Shown: positions 1-6,802 of the stretch, piece after piece | Layout of the letters: each line of letters begins with the position of its first letter | Numbering within the stretch: the first letter of the stretch is position 1 | From: Deltaproteobacteria bacterium | GTDB lineage: Bacteria > Desulfobacterota > Deferrimicrobia > Deferrimicrobiales > Deferrimicrobiaceae | DNA length: 6,802 nucleotides | Assembly: GCA_003513855.1 (NCBI GenBank) | Contig: DOTC01000091.1 | Span: forward strand, 1-6,802 | Direction: 5' to 3' | Notes under the pieces: model-generated | Told to the model about the DNA's origin: nothing | Databases searched by the model: none | Seen by the model: the letters and a program-made list of their open reading frames with translations, nothing else | Translations under genes and position numbers: made by a program

Positions 1-676
<676 letters not shown>

Positions 677-699
677 GAAGGATCCTCCTTTCCAAAACG

Positions 700-735
700 G
701 GGGCTGCCCCCCGGGATCCCCTCCCCGGCAGCCCC
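700..735. repeat. GC-rich 9-bp inverted repeat (possible hairpin) upstream of the ene-reductase remnant
   Basis: GGGGCTGCC (700-708) is perfectly complementary to GGCAGCCCC (727-735) across an 18-base GC-rich spacer that itself contains GGGATCCC (713-720). On the minus strand the hairpin is followed by CGTTTTGG (four T at 697-694) and then by the remnant's Shine-Dalgarno. It could have been an attenuator-like or terminator-like structure in that gene's leader. On the plus strand no T-run follows, so it is not a standard terminator there. The T-tract is short, so terminator activity is not claimed. The rest of 677-799 shows no gene and no other clear signal. Confidence 0.5.
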
Positions 736-799
736 ACCCAGTACCCTACCTTCCTCTCAACCCGATTCCTCCTTTTTTCAGCGACGGACAGCAGGGATC

Positions 800-828
800 T
801 TGACACCCTCCTTCCCGTGTTCTACTCT
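800..828 (+). promoter_or_regulatory. Sigma70-like promoter of the efflux operon
   Basis: A perfect -35 hexamer TTGACA (800-805) is followed after exactly 17 bases by TACTCT (823-828), which keeps the T, A and final T of TATAAT. Transcription would begin near 834-836, inside the palindrome at 833-858 and about 35 bases before the regulator's start codon. It is the only good promoter seen ahead of the four-gene run. The weak -10 is compatible with a promoter that is kept low and controlled by a repressor. Confidence 0.72.
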
Positions 829-832
829 GTCT

Positions 833-858
833 CTACCGATTGAGTGCTCACTCGGTAG
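833..858. promoter_or_regulatory. Palindromic operator, probable binding site of the TetR-type repressor
   Basis: The 26-bp element pairs at 11 of 13 positions. Its outer arms are CTACCGA (833-839) and TCGGTAG (852-858), and its inner arms are TGAG (841-844) and CTCA (847-850). The mismatches are at the centre (845/846) and at 840/851. Length, symmetry and a GAGTG/CACTC-like core fit operators of TetR dimers. It starts 4 bp after the -10 box, covers the expected transcription start and ends within the AGGGG used as ribosome site by the next gene. Binding there should block initiation, giving autoregulation and control of the whole operon. That the adjacent repressor is the binder is inferred from position. 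Confidence 0.8.
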
Positions 859-870
859 GGGATGCTGTTT

Positions 871-1503
871 ATGGGGGAGCCAAGCAGGCGCGACGCCATC
901 CTGGACGTCGCATCGCGCCTTTTCGCGGAAAAAGGCTACAACAACACCACCACCGCGGAGATCGCCCAGGAGGCGGGGGTCGCCGAGGGGACGCTCTACC
1001 ATCATTTCGGGAGCAAGGACGGGATCTTCCTCACCATCTTCGACGAGATGGTGGAGGAGTACATGGTCGGGGCGGAACGCCTGGCCGGAGAAGGAACGAA
1101 CGGGGCGGGAGCGCTTTCCAGCCTCATCCGGTTCCACTTCGAATACCTCGAGCAGAACAAGAACCGCTTCCTCGTGATCCTCCGGGATTTTCCGAATCAT
1201 CTCGCCACGGAAAACGACGGTCGTTCCGCGGAGAGCCGGAACCGGTTCCGCCGCATGACCGATATCCTGTCCCTGGTTCTGACACAAGGGGTGAACGACG
1301 GCACTCTTCACCCGAGCTTCCCCATCCGGGACACGGCTGCCCTTCTCCGGGGAATCCTCTACGGGACCACGCGCCACAGCATGCTGGGGATCATCGACAC
1401 CCCCCTTTCCCGTCTCTCCCGCGTGGTCGAAGGATATTGCCTGAAGGCGCTCTCCCCTCCCCCGGGCGGCAAGGGGACACGGCGGAAGAGGGGGACGAAA
1501 TGA
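871..1503 (+). CDS. TetR/AcrR-family transcriptional repressor of the efflux operon
   Basis: A 210-residue one-component regulator, normal length for the family. The N-terminal domain is clear: helix 1 'RRDAILDVASRLFAEKGYNNTT' (6-27), then the helix-turn-helix 'TAEIAQEAGVAEGTLYHHFGSKDGIF' (28-53) with the family signature G-T-L-Y-x-H-F-x-S-K. Residues from about 54 form the variable helical ligand-binding and dimerisation domain; the ligand cannot be predicted. Two in-frame ATGs exist. I chose 871 because AGGGG (857-861) lies 9 bases before it but directly touches the other ATG at 862, and homology begins after 871. The C-terminal tail 'PPPGGKGTRRKRGTK' is low-complexity and basic; its last codons also form the Shine-Dalgarno of the next gene, whose ATG overlaps the stop (ATGA, 1500-1503). 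It probably represses its own promoter through the palindrome at 833-858. Confidence 0.93.
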   Translation: MGEPSRRDAILDVASRLFAEKGYNNTTTAEIAQEAGVAEGTLYHHFGSKDGIFLTIFDEMVEEYMVGAERLAGEGTNGAGALSSLIRFHFEYLEQNKNRFLVILRDFPNHLATENDGRSAESRNRFRRMTDILSLVLTQGVNDGTLHPSFPIRDTAALLRGILYGTTRHSMLGIIDTPLSRLSRVVEGYCLKALSPPPGGKGTRRKRGTK

Positions 1504-2858
1504 GCCTTCGGCGCGGCACTTCGGTCGTGGCGGCGTTGGCCCTCTTCCTGTCGTTCGGGAATATTCCCTGCCGGGCGCAGGAACCGCCTCCGGGCGGCGC
1601 CTCTCCCCCCGAGGGAAACCGGGGGGAAACCGCATCGGTCGGAAACGACAACGCCGCCGGGACCGGGGTCGTTTGGACCGTGGATGACGTCGTGGGAATC
1701 GCGGTCTCCCGGCATCCCCTGGTCGGCCAGGCCGACGCGGAAACGGTTGCGGCCGTCGCGCGGAAGGGGCAGGCCACATCGGGATATTACCCGACGATCG
1801 GCCTTTCCACCGGATATACCCGTTCCCGTACGCTGGCCTACTCGAGCGATCGAAGCGTGACCGGCACCTCCCCCTATGTCCTGGGCACCATCTCCCAGAC
1901 CCTCTCGGATTTCGGGCGGACGCGAGCCGGCGTAAACCGCACCGGATCGCTCGTATCCGCCGCCGCGGAGAGCGGACAATCGACCCGGCACGATGTCGCC
2001 CTGGAGGCGAAGATCGCCTACTTCGACGTCCTCCGGGCGCAGAAGATCGTGGATGTCGGTCGCGAGACGCTTTCGCAGCGGGAGTCGCTCCTTGCGCAGG
2101 TGCAGGCCTTTTACGAGGCGGGGGTCCGGGCCCGGATCGACGTCGCCCGCGCGGAAGCGAACCTCTACCAGGCACGCGCCGAAATGACCACCGCCCTGAA
2201 CGACCTCGCGGTGGCGCGGGTCACCCTGCTGAACCGGATGGGAATCGACCAGCCGAGGGATTTCCGTCTCGCGGACACCCTCCCCGCGATTACGGTCCCG
2301 GGGGATCTCGAGTCGTGGCTCGCCGAGGCGGAGGCGTCCCGCCCGGAACTGCGCTCGATCCGGGAAAACGAGCAGGCGGCGGAATTCGGGCTTCGCGCGG
2401 CCCGCGCAAACTACTATCCCATCCTCGCGGCGGCCGGCGGGTACGGGTACGCCGCGGAAGATTTCCCCCTGGTACAGAACTACAACATCTCCGTTCTTCT
2501 CAATTTCCCCCTTTTCTCGGGATTCCTCACGCGGGAAGAGGTCAAGGAGGCGAAAGCGTCCCTCGATGCGACGAGGTTCGCCGCAACCGACCTTCGGCGA
2601 CTCGTCCGGCTCGAGGTGGAGGCGGCGGCCCTCGCCGTCCGGGAGGCATCCGAGCGCTTTGAGGCGCGCCGGAAGCAGAAGGAGGCGGCCGGGGAAAACC
2701 TGCATCTTGCGAGGGAACGGTACAACGTGGGGGCGGGAGACATCATAGAAATGATCGACGCGCAGGTGCAGATGACCCAGGCGGAGGTCGCCGTGATCGA
2801 GGCGGTCTACGATTCCTATATTTCCAAAGTCACGCTCCAGCGAGCGATAGGGAGATAA
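1500..2858 (+). CDS. TolC-family outer membrane efflux channel (OMF)
   Basis: A 452-residue outer membrane factor. Such proteins form trimeric beta-barrel plus alpha-helical tunnels that carry substrates from the adaptor/pump across the outer membrane. The signal peptide has a basic start (MSLRRG), a hydrophobic core (8-20) and a likely cleavage after CRA-26. There is no lipobox, so it is not an OprM-type lipoprotein. A Pro/Gly-rich stretch (27-57) follows. The first helical repeat starts at 'WTVDDVVGIAVSRHPLV' (59-75) and the second at about 275-285; both are rich in Ala/Glu heptad-like helices. 'FPLFSGF' (336-342), with the family's hydrophobic-FSG pattern, precedes a long helical hairpin ending in 'GAGDIIEMIDAQVQMTQAEV'. 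The ATG overlaps the regulator's stop, and GAGGGG (1488-1493) sits 6 bases upstream, so translation is probably coupled. An upstream in-frame extension overlapping the regulator is rejected in favour of this start. Confidence 0.92.
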   Translation: MSLRRGTSVVAALALFLSFGNIPCRAQEPPPGGASPPEGNRGETASVGNDNAAGTGVVWTVDDVVGIAVSRHPLVGQADAETVAAVARKGQATSGYYPTIGLSTGYTRSRTLAYSSDRSVTGTSPYVLGTISQTLSDFGRTRAGVNRTGSLVSAAAESGQSTRHDVALEAKIAYFDVLRAQKIVDVGRETLSQRESLLAQVQAFYEAGVRARIDVARAEANLYQARAEMTTALNDLAVARVTLLNRMGIDQPRDFRLADTLPAITVPGDLESWLAEAEASRPELRSIRENEQAAEFGLRAARANYYPILAAAGGYGYAAEDFPLVQNYNISVLLNFPLFSGFLTREEVKEAKASLDATRFAATDLRRLVRLEVEAAALAVREASERFEARRKQKEAAGENLHLARERYNVGAGDIIEMIDAQVQMTQAEVAVIEAVYDSYISKVTLQRAIGR

Positions 2859-2862
2859 ACCG

Positions 2863-4035
2863 TTGATTCGTCGATGCCGTTCCGTTCGACCGTTCCGGTT
2901 CCTTGGCCGCCGATCCCTTGTGGTGCTGCCTCTTCTGGTCGCGGCCCCCTGTTTCCTCTCCGGGTGCTCCCGGGATTCGAACTCCAAGGTGATCGGGGAA
3001 CAACGAAAGGCCGTCCCCGTGACGGTCGCCACGGCGGTCAGGAAGGACTTCCCCGTCCAGGTCCGCGCCATCGGATCGGTGGAGGCATTCTCCACCGTCA
3101 CCATCAAGAGCCTGGTGCCCGGGCAGATCACCAAGGTGGCCTTCCGGGAAGGCCAGGACGTGAAGAAGGGGGACCTTCTCTTCGAGATCGACCCCGTTCC
3201 CTACGAGGTGGCGCTGAAGGCGTCGGAGGCAGCGCTGGCCAAGGACCTGGCGCTCAGGGAAAACGCCGAGAAAGGGGCGAAGCGGTACGGTCTCCTGATC
3301 GAGAAGGACCTGATCCCCAGGGAGCAGTACGACCAGGTGACCGCCAACCTGGGCGCCCTCGAAGCCACGGTGAAAGCAGACGAAGCCCAGGTGGAGCAAA
3401 GCCGCGTGCGGCTCGGCTACTGCTTCCTCCGATCGCCCATCGACGGCAGGACGGGCAATCTCTCCGTGAACCGGGGCAATATCGTCAAGGAAAACGACAC
3501 GAAGCTCGTGGTCATCAACCAGGTCGTTCCCATTTACGTCACGTTTTCCGTGCCCGAGCAGCGCCTCGGGGAAATCCGGCGGCGCCAGGACGCGGGAAAC
3601 CTGCCCGTCGAGGCGATTCTCCCCGGGGATGAGGGACACCCCGTCCGGGGGGCCCTCGACTTCATCAGCAACGAGGTCGACAGGACCACGGGGACGATCC
3701 AGCTGAAGGGGAAATTCGCCAACGCGGACAGGCGCCTCTGGCCCGGTCAGTTCGTCAACGTGTCGCTCACCCTCGCCGTGCAGCGTGACGCGGTCCTCGT
3801 TCCCACCCAGGCGATCCAGACGGGACAGGAAGGCCGGTACGTGTTCGTCGTCGGGCCGGATCAGGCCGCGGAGATGCGTCCCGTCACGGTCGGCCTGTCC
3901 CAAGGAGGGGATACCGTCGTCGAACAGGGTGTCCAGGCCGGGGAGCAGGTGGTCACCGATGGCCAGCTCGGGCTGGTCCCGGGATCCCGCATCGAGGTGA
4001 AGAGCCCGGAGGCGGGCAGAGAGAAGGCTTCTTGA
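2863..4035 (+). CDS. RND periplasmic adaptor (membrane fusion protein), lipoprotein
   Basis: A 390-residue AcrA/MdtA-like adaptor that bridges pump and outer membrane channel. The start is TTG at 2863: GGGAG (2850-2854) lies 8 bases upstream, only 4 bases separate it from the preceding stop, and it alone gives a full signal peptide (basic 1-17, hydrophobic 18-33). Lipobox L-S-G-C puts the lipid-carrying residue at C35, anchoring it to the inner membrane. Order: beta-barrel/lipoyl half from about 52 ('VPVTVATAV', 'GSVEAFSTVTIKSLVPGQI', 'VKKGDLLFEIDP' at 100-111); an alpha-helical hairpin (112-183); second lipoyl half ('LRSPIDGRTG', 189-198); beta-barrel with 'WPGQFVNVSL'; and a C-terminal membrane-proximal domain ending near 380. 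In the hairpin tip 'RYGLLIEKDLIPREQYDQ', R141 and L145 of the channel-binding R-x3-L-x6-S motif are kept, but Pro152 replaces the Ser. It lies between channel and pump genes and shares bases with the pump start. Confidence 0.92.
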   Translation: MIRRCRSVRPFRFLGRRSLVVLPLLVAAPCFLSGCSRDSNSKVIGEQRKAVPVTVATAVRKDFPVQVRAIGSVEAFSTVTIKSLVPGQITKVAFREGQDVKKGDLLFEIDPVPYEVALKASEAALAKDLALRENAEKGAKRYGLLIEKDLIPREQYDQVTANLGALEATVKADEAQVEQSRVRLGYCFLRSPIDGRTGNLSVNRGNIVKENDTKLVVINQVVPIYVTFSVPEQRLGEIRRRQDAGNLPVEAILPGDEGHPVRGALDFISNEVDRTTGTIQLKGKFANADRRLWPGQFVNVSLTLAVQRDAVLVPTQAIQTGQEGRYVFVVGPDQAAEMRPVTVGLSQGGDTVVEQGVQAGEQVVTDGQLGLVPGSRIEVKSPEAGREKAS

Positions 4036-6802
4036 ACCTCTCCGATCCGTTCATCCGCCGTCCCGTCATGACCACCCTGGTGATGCTCGCCATCCTTCTG
4101 TTCGGCATCATGGGGTACCGGAAGCTTCCGGTGAGCGACCTGCCCAACGTCGACTTTCCGACCATCCTGGTCACGGCGAATCTCCCGGGGGCAAGCCCGG
4201 AAACGATGGCCTCCTCCGTGGCTACCCCCCTGGAGAAAGAGTTCTCCACGATCGCGGGGATCGATCAGATGACCTCGAGCAGCGGGCTCGGGCTCACCCA
4301 AATCACCCTCACGTTCGACCTGAGCCGCAACATCGACGCCGCCGCCCAGGACGTGCAGGCGGCCATCGCCAAGGCGGCCTCCCAGCTGCCGCAGGATATG
4401 CCCTCTCCCCCCTCGTACCAGAAGGTCAATCCCGCGGACCGTCCGATCCTGTACTTCGCCCTGTACTCCCCGACCCTTTCCCTGTCGGTCGTGGACGAGT
4501 ACGCGGAGACGTTCATCGCCCAGCGCGTTTCCATGATCAGCGGGGTCGCCCAGGTCTCCGTGTTCGGCTCCCAGAAGTATGCCGTGCGCGTGCGCCTCGA
4601 TCCCGACAGCATGGCCGTGCGCGGGATCGGGATCGACGAGGTGGCCGCGGCGATCTCCCAGGGGAACGTGAACCTGCCCACGGGGACCCTGTCCGGGCCC
4701 CACCAGGCCTTCACGGTGGAGACGCGAGGCCAGCTCATGGAGGCGGATGCCTACCGCCCGCTGGTGGTCGCATACCGCAACGGTTCTCCCGTGCGCCTCC
4801 AGGACATCGGAAGTGTCGTAGACGGCGTGGAAAACGACAAGGTGGCGAGCTGGTACAACAACAGGCGCGCCATCGTCCTTGCCATCCAGCGCCAGCCGGG
4901 CACCAACACGGTGGAGGTGGTGGATTCGATCCGCCGGCTCCTTCCGACGTTCCGCGCACAGATGCCGGCGTCGATCGAGCTCGCCATCCTCTACGACCGG
5001 TCCGTGTCGATCCGCGACTCGGTGAACGACGTGCAGTTCACCCTCTTCCTGGCGATCTGCCTCGTCGTTCTCGTGATCTTCCTCTTCCTGCGCAACCTGT
5101 CGGCAACGCTGATCCCGAGCCTCGCGGTGCCGATGTCGGTCGTGGGGACCTTCACCGTCATGTACCTGATGGGGTACAGCCTGGACAACCTGTCCCTCAT
5201 GGCCCTGACCCTCTCCGTGGGGTTCGTGGTGGATGACGCCATCGTGATGCTGGAGAACATCGTCCGGCACATGGAGCGGGGGGAGGACGTGAAGACGGCG
5301 GCATTCCGGGGATCCAGGGAGATCGGCTTCACCATCCTGTCGATGACCCTGTCTCTGGCGGCCGTCTTCATCCCCGTGCTGTTCATGGGGGGGGTCGTGG
5401 GGCGTTTGCTCAACGAGTTCGCCGTCACGATCGGCGCGGCGATCCTGGTCTCGGGCTTCGTGTCCCTGACCCTGACCCCCATGCTCTGCAGCCGGTTCCT
5501 GCGTCCGCCGGGGGAAGAGAAGCACGGCCGCGTCTACCAGGCCTCGGAGCGCGTCTTCGACGGAATGCTCTCCGTCTACGACCGGAGCCTCCGGTGGGTA
5601 TTGCGGTACCGCCGCACCACGATCCTGTTTTCCGCCGTCCTGCTCCTCGTGACAGCGTACCTGTTCGTCGTCATTCCCAAGGGGTTCCTCCCGACCGAGG
5701 ACACCGGGATGATCTTCGGCTTCACCGAGGCGGCGCAGGGCATCTCGTTCGAGTCGATGAAGGAGCACCAGCAGGCGCTTGCTGCCGTCGTCGCCGCCGA
5801 CCCAAACGTGGAGTCCTTCATGTCGAGCATCGGCCCGAGCGGGCCGAACGTGGCGAGCAACTCGGGGCGCATCTTCATCCGGCTCAAACCCCACAAGGAG
5901 CGCGATCTGAGCTCGGACGAGATCATCCAGTCCCTGCGCCCGAAGATCTCGAAGATTCCCGGCATCCGGGCGTTCCTGCAGAACCTTCCCCCGATCCGCA
6001 TCGGGGGGCAGCTGACCAAGAGCCAGTACCAGCTGACGCTGCAGAGCCCGGACACGGAGGACCTCTACCGCATGGCGCCGGTGCTCGAGGCAAGGGTGAG
6101 GGAGATCCCGGGACTCCAGGACGTGACGAGTGACCTGCAGATCAAGAACCCGCAGGTCAACGTGCAGATCGAACGGGACAAGGCGAAATCGATGGGCATC
6201 ACCGCGCAGCAGATCGAGGACGCCCTCTTCAGCGCCTACGGTTCGCGCCAGATCTCCACCATCTTCACCCCGAACAATACCTACAAGGTCATCCTGGAGG
6301 TGGAGCCCCGGTACCAGACCGACGCGGAGGCCCTTTCCCGGCTCTACGTCCGTTCCTCCTCCGGCCTCCTTGTCCCCTTGAACGCCGTGGCCACGATGAC
6401 GGCGGGAGTCGGGCCCCTTCTCGTGAACCATCTCGGGCAGCTGCCTTCGGTCACCATCTCCTTCAACCTTGAGCCCGGAGTGTCCCTGGGCCAGGCGGTA
6501 GCGGCGGTGGACCGGGTCGCGCGCGCCACGCTGCCCGTGTCGATCACCACCAGCTTTCAGGGGACCGCGCAGGCCTTCCGGGATTCGCTCCGGGGGATGG
6601 GGCTCCTGCTCGCGATGGCCATCCTGGTCATCTACCTCGTCCTGGGGATCCTCTACGAGAGCTTCATCCACCCCCTGACGATCCTGTCCGGGCTTCCCGC
6701 TGCCGGGATCGGGGCGCTGGCGGCGCTGATGATCTTCCGGATGGACCTCTCTCTCTACGCATTCGTGGGCGTCATCATGCTGGTGGGGATCGTGAAGAAG
6801 AA
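4032..6802 (+). CDS. RND drug/proton antiporter, HAE1 family, MdtB/MdtC-like (cut by right window edge)
   Basis: The inner-membrane pump captures drugs from the periplasm and outer leaflet and expels them by proton antiport. 923 codons are visible; family members have about 1,020-1,050 residues, so roughly 100 are missing. The frame starts at TTG 4032, overlapping the adaptor stop (TTGA). This gives the canonical N-terminus 'NLSDPFIRRPVMTTLVMLAIL'; the next ATG (4068) would remove it. There is no strong Shine-Dalgarno (AAGG at 4024-4027, 4 bases away), so coupling to the adaptor is likely. TM1 is about 12-31, the first porter/docking loop 32-335, TM2 336-356, then TM3-TM6. TM4 carries 'VGFVVDDAIVMLEN' with relay aspartates D401/D402 (AcrB Asp407/408). 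TM7 is near 525-545, the second periplasmic loop about 546-850, and TM8 about 855-875 ('YLVLGILYESFIHPLTIL' at its end). The window ends in TM10 at 'GIVKK', whose last Lys (923) aligns with AcrB Lys940. Resemblance is closer to MdtB/C than to AcrB; substrates are unknown. Confidence 0.95.
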   Translation, partial: MNLSDPFIRRPVMTTLVMLAILLFGIMGYRKLPVSDLPNVDFPTILVTANLPGASPETMASSVATPLEKEFSTIAGIDQMTSSSGLGLTQITLTFDLSRNIDAAAQDVQAAIAKAASQLPQDMPSPPSYQKVNPADRPILYFALYSPTLSLSVVDEYAETFIAQRVSMISGVAQVSVFGSQKYAVRVRLDPDSMAVRGIGIDEVAAAISQGNVNLPTGTLSGPHQAFTVETRGQLMEADAYRPLVVAYRNGSPVRLQDIGSVVDGVENDKVASWYNNRRAIVLAIQRQPGTNTVEVVDSIRRLLPTFRAQMPASIELAILYDRSVSIRDSVNDVQFTLFLAICLVVLVIFLFLRNLSATLIPSLAVPMSVVGTFTVMYLMGYSLDNLSLMALTLSVGFVVDDAIVMLENIVRHMERGEDVKTAAFRGSREIGFTILSMTLSLAAVFIPVLFMGGVVGRLLNEFAVTIGAAILVSGFVSLTLTPMLCSRFLRPPGEEKHGRVYQASERVFDGMLSVYDRSLRWVLRYRRTTILFSAVLLLVTAYLFVVIPKGFLPTEDTGMIFGFTEAAQGISFESMKEHQQALAAVVAADPNVESFMSSIGPSGPNVASNSGRIFIRLKPHKERDLSSDEIIQSLRPKISKIPGIRAFLQNLPPIRIGGQLTKSQYQLTLQSPDTEDLYRMAPVLEARVREIPGLQDVTSDLQIKNPQVNVQIERDKAKSMGITAQQIEDALFSAYGSRQISTIFTPNNTYKVILEVEPRYQTDAEALSRLYVRSSSGLLVPLNAVATMTAGVGPLLVNHLGQLPSVTISFNLEPGVSLGQAVAAVDRVARATLPVSITTSFQGTAQAFRDSLRGMGLLLAMAILVIYLVLGILYESFIHPLTILSGLPAAGIGALAALMIFRMDLSLYAFVGVIMLVGIVKK

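Noticed and set aside
746..772. Minus-strand mini-frame TTG-AGA-GGA-AGG-TAG with GGAGG upstream, as a leader peptide before the hairpin at 700-735
   Set aside because: Four sense codons with no regulatory codon run; most likely a chance purine-rich stretch.
773..778. Run of six T on the plus strand as a terminator
   Set aside because: No GC-rich stem directly precedes it (the inverted repeat ends 37 bases earlier), and no plus-strand gene ends there.
862..870. ATG at 862 as start of the repressor
   Set aside because: The AGGGG ribosome site directly abuts it, leaving no spacing, while ATG 871 is 9 bases away. The extra three residues show no family conservation.
840..1499. Upstream in-frame extension of the channel protein beginning near 840
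   Set aside because: It would overlap the whole regulator gene with low-complexity sequence. The ATG at 1500 has a ribosome site and begins a proper signal peptide.
1359..3134. 591-codon minus-strand open frame opposite the channel gene, and a 465-codon one at 778-2175
   Set aside because: Both are Arg/Pro/Gly-rich antisense shadows without domains, signal sequences or a credible ribosome site, lying over well-recognised plus-strand genes.
3861..6671. 936-codon open frame on the minus strand opposite the pump gene
   Set aside because: Its composition (runs of Asp, His, Arg, Gly, Glu) matches no family and is what GC-rich codon bias produces antisense to a real gene. The plus-strand RND frame is unambiguous.

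Overview
The window is GC-rich with strong third-position GC bias. It carries part of a metabolic gene on the minus strand at the left edge and a plus-strand drug-efflux operon filling the rest. The protein families and gene style (class II aldolase of the 'GRPPN...HADHYGI' type, MdtB/C-like RND pump with its own TolC-type channel) suggest a Gram-negative bacterium of the former Deltaproteobacteria (Desulfuromonadales/Geobacter-like or a related uncultured lineage). The phylum is an inference. The Gram-negative envelope is well supported, because the operon encodes a tripartite inner membrane-periplasm-outer membrane exporter.

Layout. (1) Positions 1-365, minus strand: N-terminal 121 codons of a class II fructose-bisphosphate aldolase that runs off the left edge. 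(2) Positions 366-870: a gene-free stretch of about 505 bases that is not empty. On the minus strand, directly upstream of the aldolase, lies the first ~70 codons of an Old Yellow Enzyme family ene-reductase. It has an intact strong Shine-Dalgarno but an in-frame TAA at codon 16, and its C-terminal ~80% is missing: a gene remnant. Further right are a 9-bp GC-rich inverted repeat, a sigma70-like promoter (TTGACA, 17 bp, TACTCT) and a 26-bp palindromic operator over the expected transcription start. (3) Positions 871-6802, plus strand: tetR-type repressor, TolC-like outer membrane factor, lipoprotein periplasmic adaptor and RND pump. The last is cut by the right edge just after the proton-relay lysine.

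How the genes work together. The TetR-type repressor very probably binds the palindrome in its own promoter and controls the whole operon. An unknown ligand would release it and induce export. Pump, adaptor and channel assemble into a drug/proton antiport machine spanning both membranes. The genes are tightly packed: ATGA overlap, then a 4-base gap, then a TTGA overlap, which points to one transcript and translational coupling. The two last genes both begin with TTG. Nothing in the window looks like a wholly new system. The least expected items are the ene-reductase remnant facing the regulator and the compact promoter-operator-ribosome-site arrangement.
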